Assembly: GCF_003610295.1 (NCBI RefSeq)
Contig: NZ_RAPV01000001.1
Coordinates: forward strand, 3,410,001-3,474,000
Direction of reading: 5' to 3'
From: Paraburkholderia sp. BL23I1N1
Lineage (GTDB): Bacteria; Pseudomonadota; Gammaproteobacteria; Burkholderiales; Burkholderiaceae
Length of the DNA stretch: 64,000 bases
The position numbers and the translations under genes are program-made. Below, one piece after another: positions 8,732 through 17,087 of this stretch (position 1 is its first letter; every line of letters begins with the position of its first letter). The notes beneath the pieces were generated by a model. It worked only from the letters and a program-made list of their open reading frames with translations. It searched no databases and had not been told where the DNA came from.

Positions 8732-9691
8732 ATGGATCGAAATATGCCCACCTCCAAGTCCGCACCGTTCGAGCAGGAGATCGCTACATCTACGCCAGAA
8801 GATCCGTGTCGGCCAACGCAGCAGTCAGTTTCCGTAGTCAGGCGGCTCAAGGAGGCGGCAAAGTGCATGCTGCCGGATTCCGTCTTCGTGAGTCTGCTAC
8901 ATCACAAGTGTATTGGCCGCTATCCGAATCTTCTCCGTCCAGCCACCTTCAACGAAAAGATCCTGCAACGAAGCCTCAGCCCGGATCCCCGCTACATTAG
9001 CCTGACCGACAAACTTTCGGTACGCGAATATGTTGCGGCCAAGATAGGAGAGAGGCATCTCATCCCGTTGATATCGGCGCCGGATGTGTTGACGCGTGAG
9101 GTATTCGACGCGCTGCCTGATTCCTTCGTCATGAAGGCGAATCACGGCAGCAGCTTCGTCGAGGTGGTCAGAAACAAGTCCGAGACCTCGTTCGAGACAT
9201 TGCAACTCCTCGCCGCGCAGTGGTTGTCCACCGACTTCTACTACATCGCACGCGAGAAGCACTACCGCACTATCAAGCCGCGCATCTTCTTTGAGCAGCT
9301 GCTGCTGGACCAATCGGGTCAGATACCCGCCGATTACAAGTTGCATTGCTTTGGCGGCCGTCCGGGACGTCCCATCATCTACATACTGGTGATATCCAAC
9401 AGGTTCGGGAGCGCGACGCATGGCGATGTGTACGACGTCGACTGGAATCATCTCGATGTGGCCATCGGCCACTACAAGCGGAGTGCCGCACCGGCCCCGC
9501 GCCCGAATAACCTGGAATCCGTGTTGGACACCGCAGTCACCCTTTGCGAAGACTTCGACTATGTCCGCGTGGACTTATATGCGCCAGATAACCAGGTTTT
9601 CTTCGGCGAGCTGACCTTCACGCCGGGCGCCGGAGTGCTGCCCTTTACGCCTGACAGCATTGACTACGAGTGGGGAAAACTGCTGAGTTGA
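8732..9691 (+). CDS. TupA-like ATP-grasp protein
   Basis: A 319-residue protein matching the TupA-like ATP-grasp family named after teichuronopeptide biosynthesis. Characteristic blocks are NEKILQRSLSPDPRYISLTD, SFVMKANHGSS (nucleotide-binding loop) and the C-terminal YVRVDLYAPDNQVFFGELTF, which supplies the acidic metal ligands, followed by TPGAG. Members are usually found in polysaccharide loci and are thought to ligate an amino acid or other carboxylate to a sugar, or to act as pseudo-glycosyltransferases; the reaction is not settled. It follows the AraC regulator by 40 bases and precedes a glycosyltransferase. A second ATG at 8744 is an alternative start; neither has a good ribosome site. 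Confidence 0.85.
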   Translation: MDRNMPTSKSAPFEQEIATSTPEDPCRPTQQSVSVVRRLKEAAKCMLPDSVFVSLLHHKCIGRYPNLLRPATFNEKILQRSLSPDPRYISLTDKLSVREYVAAKIGERHLIPLISAPDVLTREVFDALPDSFVMKANHGSSFVEVVRNKSETSFETLQLLAAQWLSTDFYYIAREKHYRTIKPRIFFEQLLLDQSGQIPADYKLHCFGGRPGRPIIYILVISNRFGSATHGDVYDVDWNHLDVAIGHYKRSAAPAPRPNNLESVLDTAVTLCEDFDYVRVDLYAPDNQVFFGELTFTPGAGVLPFTPDSIDYEWGKLLS

Positions 9692-9767
9692 GCGGGCATT
9701 TTCCAACCTCTGTGCGTGGTTCACCCAATGTCTTTGCGCCCCCCCAAACGCGACCGGAGAAGTACCC

Positions 9768-10880
9768 ATGACGCAAGCACCCACGGAGGCACGCAGCACG
9801 ATCGACGACAAAGCGGCAGAAGGGTCGCGGCCCCGGGTACTGATGTGTCCCTTCACCAACCCCACGAATCGCTACATACAGATTCAGAAAGATCTCTATG
9901 CCTCGATCGGCTATGACGTCGTGCCGCTTTCCATCAAGGGCTTACTGAACGGCGGGTTCTCCCAACTGTTCAAACCCGACAACATTCTCGCTTTTCATTG
10001 GCTTGAGTACCGGCCATTCAAGCGCGACAAAGGCACTGCCCGGTTGAGCTTGACGGGATCCCTGCTCTTCGCGTTCTACTGTTCGCTCATGTTGATCGGT
10101 CGGGCGAAGGTTGTTTATTTCGTACACGATCACGTGGTCCACGATACGATCGGCTTCAACAGACGTCTCTCGATGCGGATCATGGCACTCGTTCGTCGCC
10201 TTGCGGACTTCCGCGTGGTTCACGCGCCGGATTTCCAGGCGCAGTACAACGCGCACTATCTGCCGCATCCACTCTATTGGGATGCGCCTGGACAGGCACC
10301 CACCACGCCTAAAAAAGATAGCGCGACGCCACTGTATTCGCTGCTCGGCGTGATTCGCCTGTACAAGCAGATCGACGCTTTGCTCAATGTCTGGCCGAAC
10401 GAGTGCAAGCTGCATATCGCCGGGCACGGCACGGAAGCCTACCTCGCGACGCTAAATGAAATCATCGACAAGCGATCGCTCCGGAACGTTGTGCACCTCG
10501 ACGCCAAGTTCCTATCCGATGCGGAGTTTGCACAAAGCATTATCGATAGCGACGTGCTGATCCTGCCGCACGCAGCCGATTCAATGCTGGTGAGTGGCGC
10601 GTTTTTCGAGGCCATCGGACGCGTGCCGTTGCTGATCGCGCGCGCCACACCATTCATGGTCTGGGCCGCCAGAAAGTTCGACAACGTCATGTTGTTCGAC
10701 GACATCTCCGAGCTTCCCAAGATCGTTCATTCGATTAACGAATCGTGGCCGACGATTGCTCGTCAGGAGAGCAATCTGGCTATCGATGAATTCGGCTGGA
10801 ATGCCTGTCGTCGGCGCTACGAGCAGTTCTTTGAAGCCGTTGGGGGCCACCGGAACGCGGTGCAAAAGCCCGTTGTTTAG
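9768..10880 (+). CDS. GT-B glycosyltransferase of the EPS locus
   Basis: A 370-residue protein with a GT-B layout. The N-terminal domain includes YIQIQKDLYASIGYDVVPLS and a hydrophobic segment (SLLFAFYCSLMLIGRAKVVY) before FVHDHVVHDT; the C-terminal donor domain includes LLGVIRLYKQID and ILPHAADSMLVSGAFFEAIG, equivalent to the sugar-binding E-x-E loop though not a perfect E-x7-E. GGAGAAG lies about 6 bases before the ATG. It resembles membrane-associated transferases acting on polyprenyl-linked sugars. The substrate is unknown. It is one of three transferases in the locus, so the repeat unit probably has at least three sugars. Confidence 0.8.
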   Translation: MTQAPTEARSTIDDKAAEGSRPRVLMCPFTNPTNRYIQIQKDLYASIGYDVVPLSIKGLLNGGFSQLFKPDNILAFHWLEYRPFKRDKGTARLSLTGSLLFAFYCSLMLIGRAKVVYFVHDHVVHDTIGFNRRLSMRIMALVRRLADFRVVHAPDFQAQYNAHYLPHPLYWDAPGQAPTTPKKDSATPLYSLLGVIRLYKQIDALLNVWPNECKLHIAGHGTEAYLATLNEIIDKRSLRNVVHLDAKFLSDAEFAQSIIDSDVLILPHAADSMLVSGAFFEAIGRVPLLIARATPFMVWAARKFDNVMLFDDISELPKIVHSINESWPTIARQESNLAIDEFGWNACRRRYEQFFEAVGGHRNAVQKPVV

Positions 10881-10980
10881 CGAAGGCGAGGCGGTCTTCG
10901 TTCGGTGACCGTTGTTGCCGCAAGGCATTGAAGTTTCCCATTTTAGATTCGGCAAACCCGCCCGCAGGAGAAAGACCCGA

Positions 10981-11967
10981 ATGCTCACGTCACAACTGGT
11001 TCCGGGACGGCTCAAGACCCTTCTATACAGGTATGTTACCGAGCGTCCTCAGGAAGAAAGACTGTTCCAAACACTTCGCCCAAAGTTCGTTTCGATGAAG
11101 ATCCCGGGTGAATACCGCCCCTGCAATCCATCATTGTGTTTTGACGGGAACGGCTATGCCGTGGTTGTTAGATCCGTTAACTATGAATTAATGGAGAGCG
11201 GCGGCGTCAGGTTGCATGGTGAAAGCTACGACACCATCAACTACATCGGCAACTTGTCCACGAACCTGAGTGTTCTGAACATGAATGCTCTGGAAGACAC
11301 GGCTTTCAGGCGCGCATCCGGCAAGTCAGGCGACGGATTTGAAGATTTGCGAACGTTCTTCTGGAGAGAAGATTTGTGGTGCCTGAGTAGCGCGCGCAGC
11401 AACTCGGACGACACGAACACGATGGCGCTGCAGAAAGTAGCCGAAAACCGTATTGTAGAAAGTTACCTTATAGAATCGCCGGTTGGTTCGAGTCGTGAGA
11501 AGAACTGGATGCCTTTCGTTTCCGATGGGAAGCTCATGGCAATACACACCATGAATCCGTTGACGATTCTCGAGATCAACGAGCGCGGTGCAACCGTGTC
11601 GCTCCGGAAGCCATTGAAGGTACCGAAAGATCTACTCGGCTCATCTCAGCTAGTCAAATGGAAGGAGGGTTGGCTGTGCGTCGTACACGAGCGCAGTCGA
11701 GGGAAAAAGCATCTTTATAAGCACCGGTTTGTCTATTTTGATCGGAGCTGGGATGTTGTCCTTTCTGAGCCGTTCTACTGGAAAGAATATGGCGTGGAAT
11801 TCTGCTGCGGGTTGGCGGTTCACGATGGAACCGTAGCGGTCGGGTTCGGCGTCAATGATTCGGAGGCGATCATCGCTCAGTTCAATGCGATCGATATCGA
11901 TCGACTACTGGAAACGGGTAGAAGTCCTGAGTTGCAGAAAGAACGAAGGTATCTGGTCTCCCCTTAG
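10981..11967 (+). CDS. Propeller-like protein of the EPS locus, possibly glycan-active
   Basis: A 328-residue protein with no signal peptide. The pattern SREKNWMPFVSDGKLMAIHT followed by NPLTILEIN resembles the E-K-N-W-x-P-F blade of five-bladed beta-propeller glycosidase- or mannosyltransferase-like proteins (GH43/GH130-like folds and the beta-mannosyltransferase group). Other blade-like units are CNPSLCFDGNGYAVVVRSVN, DLRTFFWREDLWCLSSAR and EFCCGLAVHDGTVAVGFGVN. AGGAG lies 11 bases before the ATG at 10981; an in-frame TTG further upstream is unlikely. Base composition is lower in GC than neighbouring genes, which may mean recent acquisition. I infer a role in building or modifying the EPS, but the activity is unproven and the fold call is by pattern only. 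Confidence 0.6.
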   Translation: MLTSQLVPGRLKTLLYRYVTERPQEERLFQTLRPKFVSMKIPGEYRPCNPSLCFDGNGYAVVVRSVNYELMESGGVRLHGESYDTINYIGNLSTNLSVLNMNALEDTAFRRASGKSGDGFEDLRTFFWREDLWCLSSARSNSDDTNTMALQKVAENRIVESYLIESPVGSSREKNWMPFVSDGKLMAIHTMNPLTILEINERGATVSLRKPLKVPKDLLGSSQLVKWKEGWLCVVHERSRGKKHLYKHRFVYFDRSWDVVLSEPFYWKEYGVEFCCGLAVHDGTVAVGFGVNDSEAIIAQFNAIDIDRLLETGRSPELQKERRYLVSP

Positions 11968-12017
11968 CCATCCAGGATGGAAGACCAGATCCACGGCACC
12001 ATTAGATGCTTGCCGGC

Positions 12018-13577
12018 TTAGTTGTCCGGATTTCCCGAAGTGAAGCTCGTGAATGCACTGTACGACGGGTTGATGGCCGAGCCGTTCATCATAATGCCGA
12101 ACGTATTGTTTCCGCTATCGAGCACGTAGTACATCACAGACTGGATGTTGTGCGTCTTTCGCGCTTGATAGAACTCGCCCAGTTGCGTGGTGATGTAATT
12201 TGCCCGATAAGCCTCGGTTTGTTCCGGTCCTGTGTTCCACTCGGAGATGATGAAAGGCACACCGTATCGGGCCTTGCAATACGTCGGCAGATCGAAGCCC
12301 GGACCCGAACCGTCGGTGCCGATGTTGAAGATATCGCCGTAGACTTCGTAATTGTGCCAGGTCGTGATGTCCCAGCGCACCGTTGAATAGCCGCTGCTTC
12401 CGTCTGGTTGCGTACCCTCCCACAACGCGTCGGCCGCGCCAACATCGTTCACGCAGAAGTTGATGCCGCATTTCGCGGAAGACTGAACCGATTTCACCCC
12501 GTCGATCATGCCGCGCATCACGCCACGCAAGACCGGCCAGTTCGCATTGTTGAAATCGAGAGCCTTCGTCCCTGCGTTGGTGGAATCCAGAATGATGGCG
12601 CCGTCGCGTGTCAGCTCATTGCCGCACTCATACATGGTTACGCCATACGACATCAGCGCACGCGCAACCGCTGAGCCTGCTGAGTATCCCGCGCTGTAGG
12701 CGGTCGACTCACCGCTGAAGAGTTTGCCGCTGCTGTCGTAGAGACCCTGGTTAATCAATACAAGCAGCTGAATCCCAGCCGATTGGAAAGTTTGCGCCAG
12801 TTTGGCTACCGCATTGATCTGGGTCGGATCGGACGTGCAGCCGACGCGATAACTGGTGCAGCCCATCGCCTTCAGAATCGAGACCAGTTGCGTCGGCGAG
12901 TAGGTGTAGTCGTAGTGCCCGTTGACACCATAGAAGCTACCCGCGGTCGGAGCGCCGGAGATACGCGGATCTGTGCACGCCAACCATTGAGCGGCCACTT
13001 CCGCGTTCGCGTAAAAATGACCACTCGAGTTGCAATGATAGACCTTGCCGCCGTACCAGAGTACGAGCGAGACGTTGAAATTGGTGCCTACGACCGTGCC
13101 GTTTTTGTAAATGACGCCGTTAACAAGGGTCCATTTCGCGCCCGACTTATCGAGAATGTACGGTGCGGAAGGCAGAGTAGTACCGTCCGCAGAAACGCTG
13201 CCCAGACGCGGATCGATGGCGCTCACCCATGCCGAGCCGGTCCATTGGTAGAAGTTGCCGCTTGTGTTTTCGTGGTAGATGCTTCCGTTGTACCAGAGCG
13301 CGAGCGACACATTGTAGTTATTTCCGGCTACCGCACCGTTTTTATAGACCACCCCGCCCGACAGCGTCCATACGGCGCCCGCGCTATCGGTAATCGAGGC
13401 GGCAGGCGGCATTGACGTGCCGCTCGCGGATGCGGCACTGGCATGGGCCGTTGCTTTGCTGGCAGCAGATACCGCGGTGCCGCTGCTACCGTCTTGCGAG
13501 CCTCCACCGCAGGCGCTCAAAAGATAACTTCCACTGAGGGCTGCTAGCCCACCAATAAATTGACGTCGTTTTACCAT
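12018..13577 (-). CDS. Tat-exported lipoprotein glycoside hydrolase with duplicated N-terminal repeats
   Basis: A 519-residue protein. The N-terminus has a twin-arginine signal (KRRQFIGGLAALSG) ending in a lipobox LSAC, so it should be lipid-anchored. An Ala/Ser-rich linker is followed by two copies of a repeat of about 80 residues (each with WTL-x-GV-x-YKNG, then LWY-x-G and the ending DPR), likely surface- or sugar-binding modules. The catalytic part from about 215 has a clan GH-A look: YECGNELTRDG gives the asparagine-glutamate acid/base and FIISEWNTGPE gives the nucleophile. It points toward the rightward EPS genes (50-base convergent gap). A role in EPS processing or cell-surface release is inferred. 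Confidence 0.8.
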   Translation of the reverse strand: MVKRRQFIGGLAALSGSYLLSACGGGSQDGSSGTAVSAASKATAHASAASASGTSMPPAASITDSAGAVWTLSGGVVYKNGAVAGNNYNVSLALWYNGSIYHENTSGNFYQWTGSAWVSAIDPRLGSVSADGTTLPSAPYILDKSGAKWTLVNGVIYKNGTVVGTNFNVSLVLWYGGKVYHCNSSGHFYANAEVAAQWLACTDPRISGAPTAGSFYGVNGHYDYTYSPTQLVSILKAMGCTSYRVGCTSDPTQINAVAKLAQTFQSAGIQLLVLINQGLYDSSGKLFSGESTAYSAGYSAGSAVARALMSYGVTMYECGNELTRDGAIILDSTNAGTKALDFNNANWPVLRGVMRGMIDGVKSVQSSAKCGINFCVNDVGAADALWEGTQPDGSSGYSTVRWDITTWHNYEVYGDIFNIGTDGSGPGFDLPTYCKARYGVPFIISEWNTGPEQTEAYRANYITTQLGEFYQARKTHNIQSVMYYVLDSGNNTFGIMMNGSAINPSYSAFTSFTSGNPDN

Positions 13578-14472
13578 GGCTAATTATTTTCCACTGTCGA
13601 TAAAAAATACAAATATTGGTTCTTAAAGTTTTCAAATGAGTAAATACTTACAGGTAGCTCGCTTTACTTCGTCATCCTAATTACGTAGGAAAGATTTTCT
13701 TACGTATCCAGGTTGCAGCTCAAAGCCTGATTAAACGGTCCGAGGTGGAGCTCGATTAGATGCGGCAATCAGCGAACGAGCGTCACCGATCGCCACGCGA
13801 GTCGATGTGCGCGTCCGGCTGCTTTTGAAAACGATGGAAGACTACGTAACTACGATACCCACTGCTGCTCAAAATTCTGTCACCACGCGATGCGCAAACG
13901 TTTCACCTGACGAATAGCCTTCCTGCTGCCACTCGCAATTTCTTCCGCGCAGTCGTCGTGACCAGGGTAAATCGTACCCGCAATACCTGCTCGATCCCAC
14001 AAGGAATAGTGCTTTTCGGACAAATAGTAAGAATCTTTCTAATAATTTGTCACATCGCAAACATCTCTGCTTTCTCATGATGATCAGAGGATTGGATGAT
14101 CGGATCTTTCTGACTTTGACCCCAAGAAAGGCCGCGTGCTTTGCGCAGCGTATTGGAGGGTGGCATCAGGTCAACGGGCGATGCATCGTTCAGGGCCGCG
14201 CTTTCGCTTACGCTTCGATAACAACCATGGTCAGAAGCGCGTTAATTTTTTCCAGTTGTGAGTGCCCGCGGTTGCGAGATTCGAGCGATTTTTCCGGTTT
14301 CCTGAGAGGCGCCAACGCGATGTCACTTCCCGGTGATTCTCGATGACATCGACAATTCATTCGTCGCGGTGAAAGAGATATTCCAAGAGATATTCAATGC
14401 GACTTTGAATAGGCAGCGGATAAATACAGAAATGGAAATCGACTGCCTCAATCGGTTACGGTCGCGAGAAGC
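13578..14472. other. Non-coding stretch after the EPS locus
   Basis: About 900 bases without a supportable gene. The first 250 bases upstream of the lipoprotein glycosidase are AT-rich and hold a direct repeat of TTACGTA (two copies near 13681 and 13700) that may belong to its promoter region. Open frames at 13869-14078 and 14047-14346 lack ribosome sites and look random. It marks the right border of the EPS locus. Confidence 0.45.
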
Positions 14473-14880
14473 TCACCGGCGTGTTGCCTTCGCATGAGAT
14501 GCGTTCCGCGGTGGAACCAAACGCCAGGTCAGCACCACCACCAGACCGAAAGCGACGTACAGGAGCGTGAATACCCACACGGGGAAATCGTAGTAGAGCA
14601 AACGACTCACCCAACGCTGGATAAACCCTTGCGCGAATCCGTTCGTTTCCAGCGAACCCGTGCGCAGCCAGTCCTCCAGCGTCGTCAACGGACACGCGAT
14701 ACCCAGCAGCGAGAGCGCCGACACGATAACAATCAGGAACAGGTGTGTGAGTCGGAAACCCCTATGGCGTATCCACTTCCAGCCGAGAGCGGCACCCACC
14801 CAGATCGCGAGGAGTCCGTACACAATGAAAACCGCAAGCAGCGCGTGCACGACAAGCACCGTATTGGCTAGCCAGATCAT
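14473..14880 (-). CDS. DUF2784 family small membrane protein
   Basis: A 135-residue integral membrane protein with four predicted helices (about 5-30, 43-62, 88-105 and 107-122). The family signature is present: an N-terminal N-x-V-x-V-HALLAVFIVYG helix, a central GIACPLTTLEDWLR motif after the second helix, and a later RLLYYDFP. DUF2784 proteins are widespread in proteobacteria and have no assigned function. The start ATG at 14880 has no strong ribosome site. It points leftward, following two small leftward genes that may belong to the same unit. Confidence 0.8.
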   Translation of the reverse strand: MIWLANTVLVVHALLAVFIVYGLLAIWVGAALGWKWIRHRGFRLTHLFLIVIVSALSLLGIACPLTTLEDWLRTGSLETNGFAQGFIQRWVSRLLYYDFPVWVFTLLYVAFGLVVVLTWRLVPPRNASHAKATRR

Positions 14881-14969
14881 GATCGGCTTTTTTGTGACCT
14901 GCTTCGCTGCGGGTCCGATTGAATCAAACAGGTTTGAACGCGTCAGCCGATCAATCCGGAAGCGCGACT

Positions 14970-15128
14970 TCAGCGCCTATGGCGCATCACTTCCCAGCAC
15001 TCGAGATGATCCATCCGCCTGAGTTTCCGCCGCCGCGTCATTTCGCGCCAATAATGAACGGCGACCAGCAGCACGGCAACACTTAGCCCACATAGACCCA
15101 AAACGATTCCTGTCCACGATTCGGCCAT
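14970..15128 (-). CDS. Single-pass small membrane protein
   Basis: A 52-residue protein with one clear transmembrane helix (GIVLGLCGLSVAVLLVAVHY, about 6-25) followed by a strongly basic tail (REMTRRRKLRR). The ATG at 15128 is preceded by AAGGAG with a 6-base spacer, which decides this start over the upstream in-frame ATG at 15158. The basic tail after the helix predicts N-out/C-in topology. Function unknown; it lies 40 bases downstream of another small gene in the same direction. Confidence 0.6.
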   Translation of the reverse strand: MAESWTGIVLGLCGLSVAVLLVAVHYWREMTRRRKLRRMDHLECWEVMRHRR

Positions 15129-15168
15129 GGAATACTCCTTGACTGTAAAACCGATCAAGCGATACGTG

Positions 15169-15375
15169 TCATTCGTCGTTCAGGATACGAGCGGCAGCCT
15201 TCAGAAACATCTGTCCGTCATGGGTAATGAGAGGGCGTTGCTGCCCGGAGGGGAGGTTTTCCAGCGTAACGAGCTGGCGATCCAGAAGCGCTTCCAGATC
15301 GGCACCGTCCAGACTCAGCAGATCCGGCGCATCCTTGAGCAGCATGAGGGTCGCGAATTCATGTGGACTGAGCAT
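15169..15375 (-). CDS. Small soluble protein of unknown function
   Basis: A 68-residue acidic protein, predicted helical in its first half (MLSPHEFATLMLLKDAPDLL) with a leucine-rich repeat-like LLSLDGADLEALLDRQLVTL segment. This alternation looks like a small winged-helix or DNA/protein-binding fold. AGGAG and a second GGAG lie directly upstream of the ATG, a strong ribosome site. I do not recognise the family. It is the first of three leftward small genes (with 14970-15128 and DUF2784). Confidence 0.65.
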   Translation of the reverse strand: MLSPHEFATLMLLKDAPDLLSLDGADLEALLDRQLVTLENLPSGQQRPLITHDGQMFLKAAARILNDE

Positions 15376-15785
15376 CTCCGTCTCCTGGCTGAGCCTGGTG
15401 CTTCGCTGGGAATCCGATCCGTTGACCGCGCTTCGCGAGCAGGATCAATTCGGGGATGGCTGCCGCGAGCTGTCACCTCATTTTCAGGTGGCATATCGCG
15501 CGCCAAGGCGCCCATCTTAATGCTGAGGTATCCAATAGATCAATATGTGGGAAAAGCTTTTTTCGATATTTTTACGGCACCACCATGAAGCCGTCGCAGT
15601 GCAGCATGAACCGTCGGCCAGTGATTGCGTATCGCGTCGCGCGACGTGTTCGTCAGCGCACATACTTGATGCGTACCAGTCTGATCCTGATGAATATCCT
15701 GGCAGCGCTTCCATTAGCCGGCCTGCATACTCGAACCGAAGCCCGGGTGCCGGGCGCCACGATCGAAACCTGAAGGAGACAACCG
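15376..15785. other. Divergent intergenic region
   Basis: About 410 bases between a leftward small gene and the rightward amidohydrolase. I see no gene with a ribosome site. The stretch 15530-15580 is AT-rich and is the likeliest promoter site for either side. Confidence 0.35.
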
Positions 15786-17027
15786 TTGACCACCTTCCTC
15801 CTACGTAACGGCGCGCTTCTCGATCCCACCCGTCCTGATCTGCTAGAAGGCTTCGAAGTCCTCATCGAGGACGGCTTCGTCCGCGAGGTTTCCGATAAGC
15901 CGATAAAAAGCGGCATCGCGAACGTCATCGACGTCAAAGGCAAAACGATCATGCCGGGTCTGATCGATCTGCACGTGCATGTCGTTGCGGTCGAGTTCAA
16001 CCTGCCGCGCGTCGCGACGCTACCCAACGTGCTGGTTACGCTGCGCGCCGTGCCGATCATGCGCGCAATGCTGCGCCGCGGTTTCACCACCGTGCGAGAT
16101 GCAGGAGGTGCCGGTCATCCATTCAAGCAGGCGGTCGAGTCGGGGCTCGTCGAGGGGCCGCGTCTTTTCGTCTCCGGCCGCGCGTTGAGTCAGACAGGTG
16201 GTCATGCCGATTCGCGCGCCCGCACCGACTACATGCCGCCCGATTCACCCTGCGGATGCTGCGTGCGCGTGGGCGCGCTGGGCCGCGTGGCGGACGGCGT
16301 CGATGAAGTGCGCCGGGCCGTACGCGAGGAACTGCAGATGGGCGCCGACCAGATCAAGATCATGGCTTCGGGCGGCGTTGCTTCACCAACCGATCCGGTC
16401 GGCGCATTCGGCTACTCCGAAGATGAGATCCGCGCGATCGTAGCCGAAGCTCAGGGGCGCGACACCTATGTGCTGGCGCATGCCTATACACCTGCGACGA
16501 TCGCGCGCGCGGTGCGCTGCGGCGTGCGCACGATCGAACATGGCAATCTGATCGACGATGAGACCGCCCGCCTCGTTGCGGAGCACGGCGCGTATGTCGT
16601 GCCAACCCTTGTCACCTACGACGCCCTTGCAAGCGAAGGCGAAAAGTATGGATTGCCGCCTGAAAGCATTGCCAAAGTCGCGGACGTGCATGGCGCCGGT
16701 ATGCACTCGATCGAAATCATGAAGCGCGCCGGGGTCAAGATGGGCTTCGGCACAGATTTGCTCGGCGAGGCGCAGCGTCTGCAGAGCGACGAATTCCGGC
16801 TTCTGGCTGAAGTCATGTCCCCCGCCGAAGTGATCGCGAGCGCGACCCTCGTCGGTGCGGAAGTGTTAGGTAGGCAGGACAAGCTCGGCAGAATCATGCC
16901 GGGTGCCCACGCCGACGTACTGGTGGTCGATGGCAATCCGCTGAAGTCCGTCGACTGCCTGTTAGGTCAGGGCGAGCATATTCCGCTCGTGATGAAGGAC
17001 GGCCGGATCTTCTTCAACGAGCTCTAA
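15786..17027 (+). CDS. Metal-dependent amidohydrolase (prolidase/imidazolonepropionase-like)
   Basis: A 413-residue enzyme of the amidohydrolase superfamily. The metal site is complete: H63-x-H65 in DLHVHV, the carbamylated lysine K191 (QIKIMASGG), H232 (LAHAY), H252 (TIEHGN) and D324 (GFGTDLL), set in the urease-like barrel, with a C-terminal composite beta-sandwich returning at GAHADVLVVDGNPL. The pattern matches the COG1228 group, which includes Xaa-Pro/Xaa-Arg dipeptidases and related hydrolases; the substrate cannot be fixed. The start is TTG at 15786 with AAGGAG 7 bases upstream. It lies 60 bases before an MFS carrier, so the two probably form an uptake-plus-hydrolysis operon. Confidence 0.9.
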   Translation: MTTFLLRNGALLDPTRPDLLEGFEVLIEDGFVREVSDKPIKSGIANVIDVKGKTIMPGLIDLHVHVVAVEFNLPRVATLPNVLVTLRAVPIMRAMLRRGFTTVRDAGGAGHPFKQAVESGLVEGPRLFVSGRALSQTGGHADSRARTDYMPPDSPCGCCVRVGALGRVADGVDEVRRAVREELQMGADQIKIMASGGVASPTDPVGAFGYSEDEIRAIVAEAQGRDTYVLAHAYTPATIARAVRCGVRTIEHGNLIDDETARLVAEHGAYVVPTLVTYDALASEGEKYGLPPESIAKVADVHGAGMHSIEIMKRAGVKMGFGTDLLGEAQRLQSDEFRLLAEVMSPAEVIASATLVGAEVLGRQDKLGRIMPGAHADVLVVDGNPLKSVDCLLGQGEHIPLVMKDGRIFFNEL

Positions 17028-17087
17028 AGCTGTTGGCCGCATGACGCTGCATCTTTGGCGCCTCACAGTCCCTACTGGAGCTTGCCC

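Noticed and set aside
14047..14346. 99-codon frame in the non-coding stretch after the EPS locus
   Set aside because: No ribosome site and no recognisable family.
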